Shown: piece by piece, positions 57,541 through 64,000 of the stretch | Numbering within the stretch: the stretch's first letter is position 1 | Layout: each line of letters opens with the position of its first letter | Assembly (NCBI RefSeq): GCF_036373705.1 | Contig: NC_089869.1 | Location: forward strand, 9,485,176-9,549,175 | Reading direction: 5' to 3' | DNA from: Amia ocellicauda | Taxonomy: Eukaryota; Chordata; Actinopteri; Amiiformes; Amiidae | DNA length: 64,000 nt | Made by a program: the position numbers and the translations under genes | Notes under the pieces: model-generated | The model's input: the letters and a program-made list of their open reading frames with translations, nothing else | What the model was told of the DNA's origin: nothing | Database searches by the model: none

Positions 57541-57671
57541 CTGTGTTTGTCAATTTTTGGACCCCAATCAAAGCTCAGTTTAGGGGCCCCTCCATCTGTA
57601 CCTGTCGTGACAATTTTACCATCCCCACACACACCAGTGTCTGCCACAGTCCTGTGTCATTATAAGGGGGC

Positions 57672-57865
57672 CTAGAGTATCATCAGTGACTCGAACTATA
57701 AAATAGGAGAGTGAAGGGTTTTCTTACCATGGAAAACTCCTTCACTGTGCGCTCTTTCACTGCCTGCAGCTGGCAGAGGTACGGTGGCTCAAATGTGTCA
57801 TGAGGCTCAATGAAATGCCGTTTGCAAATAGATAGATGTGCAGATGGGGTGTTTAGGGTGCTATG
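57672..57865. repeat. Dispersed duplicate unit, copy B (exon-like)
   Basis: Full form (194 bp) of the unit whose shorter copy A is at 46771-46935. On the minus strand 57860-57728 is exon-like: acceptor TTTCATAG, an open frame reading HFIEPHDTFEPPYLCQLQ and VKERTVKEFSM, and donor ATG|GTAAGA. I do not recognise the protein. The deletion in copy A removes the donor. Confidence 0.7.
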
Positions 57866-58077
57866 AAATCTGGGTTGCGGAGACACTGACAGAATCACGG
57901 AATTCAGGGCCTTTGTTCCGCTATTCTGTTGTATTGTTCAACCAGACTGTAGAACTAGATACTACACAAATACAAAATAAAGGTAGTATTAATAAATACA
58001 CAACACAAACTGAATAAAATCAATATTTAAAAGACGGATGTGCAATTTACATTGCAAATGGTTTCATTGTTATTACA
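57866..58077. other. No feature seen
   Basis: AT-rich spacer before the SINE-like fragment. Confidence 0.4.
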
Positions 58078-58140
58078 TTACATTATCGTCACTTAGCTGA
58101 CGCCCTTATCCAGGGCGACTTACATTTGTACCCATTTATA
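58078..58140. repeat. SINE/L2-like repeat fragment abutting a LINE
   Basis: The phrase 'ACTTAGCTGACGCCCTTATCC AGGGCGACTTACATTTGTAC' (split here) is the common fish repeat tail. It ends exactly where LINE reverse-transcriptase homology begins. Confidence 0.6.
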
Positions 58141-61100
58141 CTGTCCACATTGAATTTCATCTTCCAGGTGTCGGCCCACAACTGAATGTTATCTAAGCCC
58201 CTTTGAATAGCCTGTGCTGCCGAGATTGTATCTGCTGTGCCACCTATTTTAGTATCATCAGCAAACTTGTCAACTTTGCCAACTATCCCAGAGTCCAGAT
58301 CATTAATATAGATTAGAAAAAGCAAAGGCCCTAGTACTGATCCCTGTGGAACTCCAATAACAACCTCACTCCAGTTAGAAGCGACTCCTCTAATCGACAC
58401 CCTCTGTTTCCTATACATCAGCCAGTTCATAATGAATCTACTTACATTACCCTGAATGCCTACAGCTTCCAATTTGAGGAGCAGTCTTTGGTGTGGAACC
58501 TTATCAAAAGTATATCATATCATATGCTTTTACATGATCTACAGCTGCAGTTGCGTGTTCAAAAAATTCTAATAAATTAGTAAGACATGATCTGCCTCAT
58601 CTAAACCCATGTTGACTATCTCCAAGAATATGGTTTTCATTAAGATCTCTATTTTCTGTCTAATCATTTTTTACAACATTTTACAGGTGATGCAGGTGAG
58701 ACTGATTGGTCTGTAATTTCCTGGCTCAGTTTTGTCCTCTTTCTTGTGGATTGGAATGAAATTTGCTGTCTTCCATTCTGTTGGTACATCCCCTGTTCTA
58801 AGTGCCATTTGGAATATTTGACTTAGTGGCCTATAAATAATTTCCTTCATTTCTTTAATTACTGTTGGAAATATACCATCTGGCCCAGGTGATTTGTTTG
58901 TTTTTAATTCTGCTAGTCCCTTTACTATCTCCTCCTCATTTATCCTGATCTCTCTTAGGGTTTGACTGGACTGATTGTTAACCTGTGGCATGTTATCGGT
59001 CTTTTCTTTTGTAAAAACCTCTATGAAATACTCATTTAGAACATTTGCTACATCTTGTTCGTTTTCCAAGATACTTCCATTTTTGCCCTTTATCTGTTTC
59101 ACTTCCTCCCTTGTCCTCTTGCTGTTGTAGTATTGAAAAAAGCTTTTTGCATTAGTTTTAGCTCCAAGAGCTGTTTCTTTCTGTTTCCCTCTTTGCTTTC
59201 CTTATCCCTTTCTTAAGATCTCTTTGCAGCTCATCATATTCTATGTATTTTGTTTCGTCTCTGTCCCTTTTGTATGCGCTATACAACATTTTCTTCCTCT
59301 TGATTTTTTTTTGCATTTTGGCCAATGTTTTTTGGTCCTCAATTTGCTAAGTTTTGGTACAAATTTCTCCTGAGCCTCAAGTAGTATATTCTTAAAATAT
59401 ACCCATCCATTTTCAACTGAATCTGTATCCAGTGTGCTCCAGTCTACCTCTTCTAAGTGCCGCCTCATACCTTCAAGGTTTGCTTTTCTGAAATTGTAGA
59501 CCATCGTTTTAGACTTGGGCCTTGTTTTTTGAAAGAATGCCTCAAAGCTAACCATGTTGTGATCACAATTTGCCATTGGTTCTCTAACTAGTGTCCCTCT
59601 GACTCTATCTTGGTCATTTGAAAAAATAAAGTCAATGCATGCACTCTTCCTGGTTGGTTCCCTGACAAATTGAGTTAGAAAGCAGTCTCAACCATCTCAA
59701 CCATTTCTATTTCTGCTTCTGTAGTCCCAACCGGGCTTTCCCAGTCTATGTTTGGGAAATTGAAATCCCCTATTATAACAGCCACATCCTTGCTACATGC
59801 AGTCCTGATTACACTGTACAATGCAACATCTTGCTGAATAACCGAGTTGGGTGGTCTGTAACACACTCCTACCACTAATCATCTGGATCTCTTGTCCAAA
59901 AGTTTCACCCACAAAGATTCTGTTCCATTACTGGGATCTAATTTTAGTTCTTCTGCCTCAATGTCATTATTCATATATAATGCTACTGCACCCCCTCTTC
60001 GATTTTGCCTGTCTCTCCTAAACTGTGTGTATCCTTCTAACTTGTATTCATCCCCATCGTTTTCTGTAAGCCATGTTTCCGTCACTCCTACAACATCATA
60101 GTCACATGCCAGCACTGTGGCTTCTAAGTCCAACATCTTGTTCCTTATACTCCTGGCATTGAGGTACAAACATTTCAGGACTTTCCTACTAGCAGGTTCC
60201 CTTTGTTTCTCCCATTGTCAGAGCTCCCTGCCCCCCTGGTCCCTAGTTTAAATGATTCTCAATTTCTCTGGACATATGCTCTCCCAATGCATTAGACCCC
60301 CTTCGGTTTAGATGTAGACCGTCCGGTTTGTACAGGTCCCATCTATCCCAGAAGAAAGACCAATGCTCCATAAACCTAAACCCCTCTTCCCTACACCAAG
60401 ATTTCAACCACGTGTTAAACTTTCTAATCTCTACCGGTCTCCCTGGCCTGGCACGTGGTACCGTAAGTATTTAGGAGAAAACTACCTTGGAGGTTCTGCT
60501 TTTTAGTTTTGTTCCTAACTCTTTAAATTTGTCTTGCAGAACCTCTGTCCTACCTTTCCTATGTCATTGGTTCCAATGTGAACCATGACCAGTGGATTCC
60601 CCCCGGCTTTGGCCAGTAGCCCGTCTACTAGTTTAGGGAGATCTGCAACCTGAGCACCAGGCAGGCAAGATACCATGCAGGTCTCCTTATCACTTGAACA
60701 CCTCTGAGAATTGAGTCCCCTACTATAACTATCTCCCTGTTCTGGGGGGGAGTCAGCACCATGGTTCTCTGGTGCTCAACTGCCCCCCATCACCCTCTGA
60801 GCTGTCATTTTCCAACTCGGTGTCCAGCAGTCGGAACCTGTTGGGCAATTCTAGCTCTTGGGGTGTCTCTAGGGGTTGTGCACGGCCTTTTCTGCGGTTA
60901 CGACCCAGCAGTTTTCTACGCTGTCCTGCTCTGAGGGCTCAACTCTCCTGGGTTTTGGCATGCACACCATCTCTCTCATGGGCTGATTGACCAATTCTTC
61001 TATATCCCTAATACAGCACAGATCAACAAGCTGAGCCTCAAGATCATGAACCTTGATCTCTAGGAGTTCATCCAGGAAGGCAATCATTCTGCAAACCTGA

Positions 61101-61330
61101 CACTGTAGTGGCCACATGCTTCTAGATGTTAGGTTTTATTTTTGTTTGTTTGTTTTTTAAAGTCCCTTGGTTCCTGTTGCCTAGTCAGCTGCTTAACTTT
61201 TTGTGACTGAGAAACAGCGCAGCTCTTTCTCAACAGCTGCTTTAAGTAGCTTTTGTCTACCTGCCCCCAATTCACACCTAACTGGCCACACCGGGCTCCT
61301 CCTGCAACAGAATTCCTGCTAGTCGTAGAC
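58141..61330 (-). mobile_element. Non-LTR retrotransposon (CR1/L2-type LINE), degenerate, 3'-truncated
   Basis: Read on the minus strand from the right: an ORF1 part with a leading coil (61117-60869), and an SGNH-esterase-type segment including MVHIGTNDIG (about 60600). Then comes the ORF2 endonuclease, with LNARSIRNK, DVVGVTETWL (60169-59879) and IGDFNFPNIDW (59875-59675). Then comes the reverse transcriptase, with NKSPGPDGI, NYRPISLT (59102-58671), VPQGSVLGPLLFLIYINDL and FADD (58472-58141). Several frameshifts break ORF2. Homology stops at WKMKFNVD, before the thumb region and 3' tail. An esterase-bearing ORF1 is typical of CR1/L2-group elements. Confidence 0.85.
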
Positions 61331-62417
61331 AAAATCTCCCTTCTACAACCTGTTTACTTTCACCAACTCAACAGCTGAACTGAATTGACTTCAATTTAGG
61401 CAAACTACAGACAATGCTAACTTCAATTTAGGCAAACTTAAAACAAAATGAGCAATGCTAAGACTGGTCTGAAACTAGTGAAACAACAAGATGGCTGCCT
61501 CTCACCAGTACTTTCCTCTGTCTCTTTGTGGCAACTTGTAAATACTTTTGTTTGCAGTGCCAGATAAGAGCCGATTGTGAGGTGAGGCCCTCTCAGTGGC
61601 GAAGTTGGCTACACAACATGTACAAACCCATTTTCATTTTCATAAGCATTAAGTCTATACGTATTTAAGAGTTTACAATTGAGAAACAGAAAACAACTGT
61701 GCTGCACAGAACTGCGGGAGTCTGCTCTACAGTTCGCCACACCGTGAATAGACTACCAGCAGCCAATCCGTGGAAAGGAGTGGGGTCTTTGCAAGGAAGG
61801 AAGTAAATTGAAATGGAGAATTTAGTTGCCCTTGTTTCTGAGTTTATGAAAATGTGCTGTACATCTACCCCCCCCCACCCCCCAAAGTTTGATATGATGG
61901 GATGGCAGTAGTTAAAATTAAATTGAACACAAACAAAATTAATAATTAACCTATTAAAACAGTACTTTTTCCTAGGCTTAGATATAGCCCTTCCTCTCGG
62001 GACCATCTGTTCAACAATCTAATAAAAGTTAAAACTACACAACAGGAATTATCTGCTCACACCTTCCATAAATCAGCTTGCAGACTGACGTGCACTTGCT
62101 ACCTAGCCAAGCAGCCTTAATAAAAGACACCATAACTGACATGCACATATATATACTCACCTTGACTGAAACCTGGTTGAAACCAATGGGCATTTGTCCA
62201 TTAGTAAAAGCCTATTCACCATCTACCACACAGTCTTTATACCAGAGGTGTAGACTTGAATCAAGTTAGTCAGAATTCATGAGACTTGGGACTTGACTTG
62301 AAAAAAGCTGAAATGACTTAGACTTGACTTGACTTGCCATCCCATTATTTTTTCTCTTAGAGATAAAAAAAATATATATATATCAAATAAGATCTACATT
62401 CAGTCTTAGGCCATCTT
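61331..62417. other. LINE flank and unremarkable AT-rich DNA
   Basis: The LINE 5' end may extend to about 61530. A degenerate (ACTTG)n stretch at about 62270-62335 (GACTTGGGACTTGACTTG) is a known fish repeat motif. No gene was seen. Confidence 0.45.
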
Positions 62418-62418
62418 A

Positions 62419-62473
<55 letters not shown>
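62418..62473. repeat. (ATT)n microsatellite
   Basis: About 18 uninterrupted ATT units. Confidence 0.95.
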
Positions 62474-64000
62474 GTGGAAGTTACCCTCTTTCAATACATT
62501 TTGCCATTATAGGTCCTGAAGCACAAACTTACTGATAGCAAGGAAAAGCTAACAAAATGCGAACTTTGAGAAAAATGGGACGACAGCACAGGTATATGCC
62601 TGTGTCGTCTCCTCCACTAGCTAACGCGTCCTCGCCGTCCCAAGTATGATCACCTAGCTAGCTAAGCGGCAACTTTCTACATTCTAGAACAATCGGGTAA
62701 TGTTTATTTTAGTAGTTAGCTAGCCAGTTAACTCTAAACAGAGTCATAAAATGCTAAAGTTGCTTAAAATATATATAAAAATGTATCCCCTGCCTCTCAG
62801 CTCAGCCAGTACCTCACAATGTGTGAAGGACAAAACACCCTCCTGTTCTGGGCTATGAATAGGAAAACTCTGCCATCACTCTTTAGAGAGTTTATCTCTG
62901 AAAGTAACTAAAGATCAGTAGAAAATGAATAATAGATTTAAGATTTCATTTAAATTTCTTCAAGTTTAGCTTTTAAATTGAGAAAGCAGATGCACTGGTA
63001 CTTCAATGGTACTCTCCCCTTATTGTGTGATTACAAATGTGCACTTAGTCCATGTAAAACCCATTGTAAAATTAAGATTGTGAAATGTTATTGTTTATAT
63101 CCTACCCTTTTTATGTGGAGGACATTTGAATCATTGAGATATAGAACCACATATTTGCATTTAAGCTTAATTTGTATGATGGAACAAACCACAGTGGTAG
63201 AATAAAAATGCATGGTGTTGTCAAGACTACTGCAAATTCACACATGGGTGACTGAATTCTGATTGAAATTATATTTTCACTGGCATTTTGTACCTTGTTT
63301 ACATGTCATGTTGTTAAGATTGATAATGACTAAAGTTTGACAAAAAGAAAGTGTGTGTGTGTGGGGGGGGGGGGGGGGTGAAGCATTTGCAAGGTGTTTT
63401 GCATATTAAAACAGTTTTCAAAGATCCACAAATAACTGGCATTGAGTGCATTTTTTTATTGGAATCTCATTTGTAAGAAAATATTCAGACAGTCAGAAAT
63501 GGAGATTTCAAGAAATCAATTTGTTTATTAACAGGGAGCTTCTCATGAAGCACAATTCAACTCTTAGGTATATACTTTCTTGGGTAAGGGTGTCACCAGC
63601 AGCAAAAACTTAGAAAGGTAAGGTTTTAAATAAAACTGTAATTATATGGGAATGTATGGTTACTAAGGTTATTCATGACCTTACCTTGGCATCTGACCAC
63701 TACTCATTTTGGGTGTTCAACTAAATAATATCTAAAACAGTTGATATTTAGTATAATATCAACTAGCATAAATGTATATCCCATTTAACTTGTGTAATAC
63801 CACTGAAATGGTATTGTATCCGCTTTTGTTGTGGCAGAGACAAGACAGCTCAAATGTTTGCTTGTACAAGGCCTATAAGCTTAGAACCCTGACAAAATAA
63901 ATTGAAATAATACAAATGTTAGTAAAGGGTGGTAATAACAATGACCTCATTCAAATATTTTCTCAAACGGTTGCTTTAGACAGTTCTTCATCAATAATAA
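62474..64000. other. No gene seen; (GT)n and G-run at 63347-63378
   Basis: AT-rich to the right edge, apart from a (GT)n stretch running into about 16 consecutive G at 63362-63378. Open frames here show no domain. Confidence 0.5.

Noticed and set aside
1-64000. CRISPR arrays, operons, rRNA or tRNA genes
   Set aside because: None seen; this is vertebrate DNA, and the tRNA-like pieces are SINE fragments.

Overview
The window is vertebrate nuclear DNA, most likely from a ray-finned fish. It holds multi-exon genes with GT/AG introns. Its intact genes match vertebrate PLAC9, TIMM23 and NCOA4. Its mobile elements are Tc1/mariner, hAT-like MITEs, an esterase-ORF1 LINE and tRNA-SINE/L2-like tails of the type common in fish. 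The species cannot be named from the sequence alone.

Layout. (1) 1-5.6 kb, minus strand: the first three coding exons of a fold-type II PLP enzyme (threonine ammonia-lyase-like), running off the left edge. (2) 5.6-11.5 kb: non-coding, with a hAT-like element and a short conserved-looking element that recurs in PLAC9 intron 1. (3) 11.5-17.5 kb, plus strand: PLAC9, four exons, 97 aa. (4) 19.1-27.8 kb, plus strand: TIMM23, seven exons, 209 aa, inner-membrane protein-import channel. (5) 31.3-41.4 kb, minus strand: NCOA4, the ferritinophagy receptor, 607 aa. It is tail-to-tail with TIMM23 and has a 5' UTR exon and a TCTCGCGAGA promoter at about 41.4 kb. (6) 41.4-50.4 kb: a mobile-element district with a hairpin MITE, a dead Tc1, an orphan NHLRC2 exon, a hAT MITE with its target duplication, and a palindrome-rich 'CAACGTT' element into which an apparently intact Tc1 transposon has inserted. 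(7) 50.9-53.2 kb, plus strand: an intronless 505-aa PKN-type AGC kinase whose usual N-terminus is replaced by a membrane anchor and an acidic coiled coil, with a CRE and a TATA-like promoter. (8) 53.4-64 kb: tandem repeats, a C2H2 zinc-finger exon, a gag-protease fragment of a Ty3/gypsy element, a 3'-truncated LINE, and microsatellites.

The three housekeeping-type genes in the middle (PLAC9, TIMM23, NCOA4) are intact by every exon phase I checked. They are linked by position, not as an operon. The right half is accessory, repeat-built DNA. The most unusual object is the membrane-anchored PKN-derived kinase. Next come the duplicated element flanking PLAC9 exon 1, the nested CAACGTT/Tc1 structure and the orphan NHLRC2 exon. 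All calls rest on reading the sequence and recalling protein families; no database search was run.
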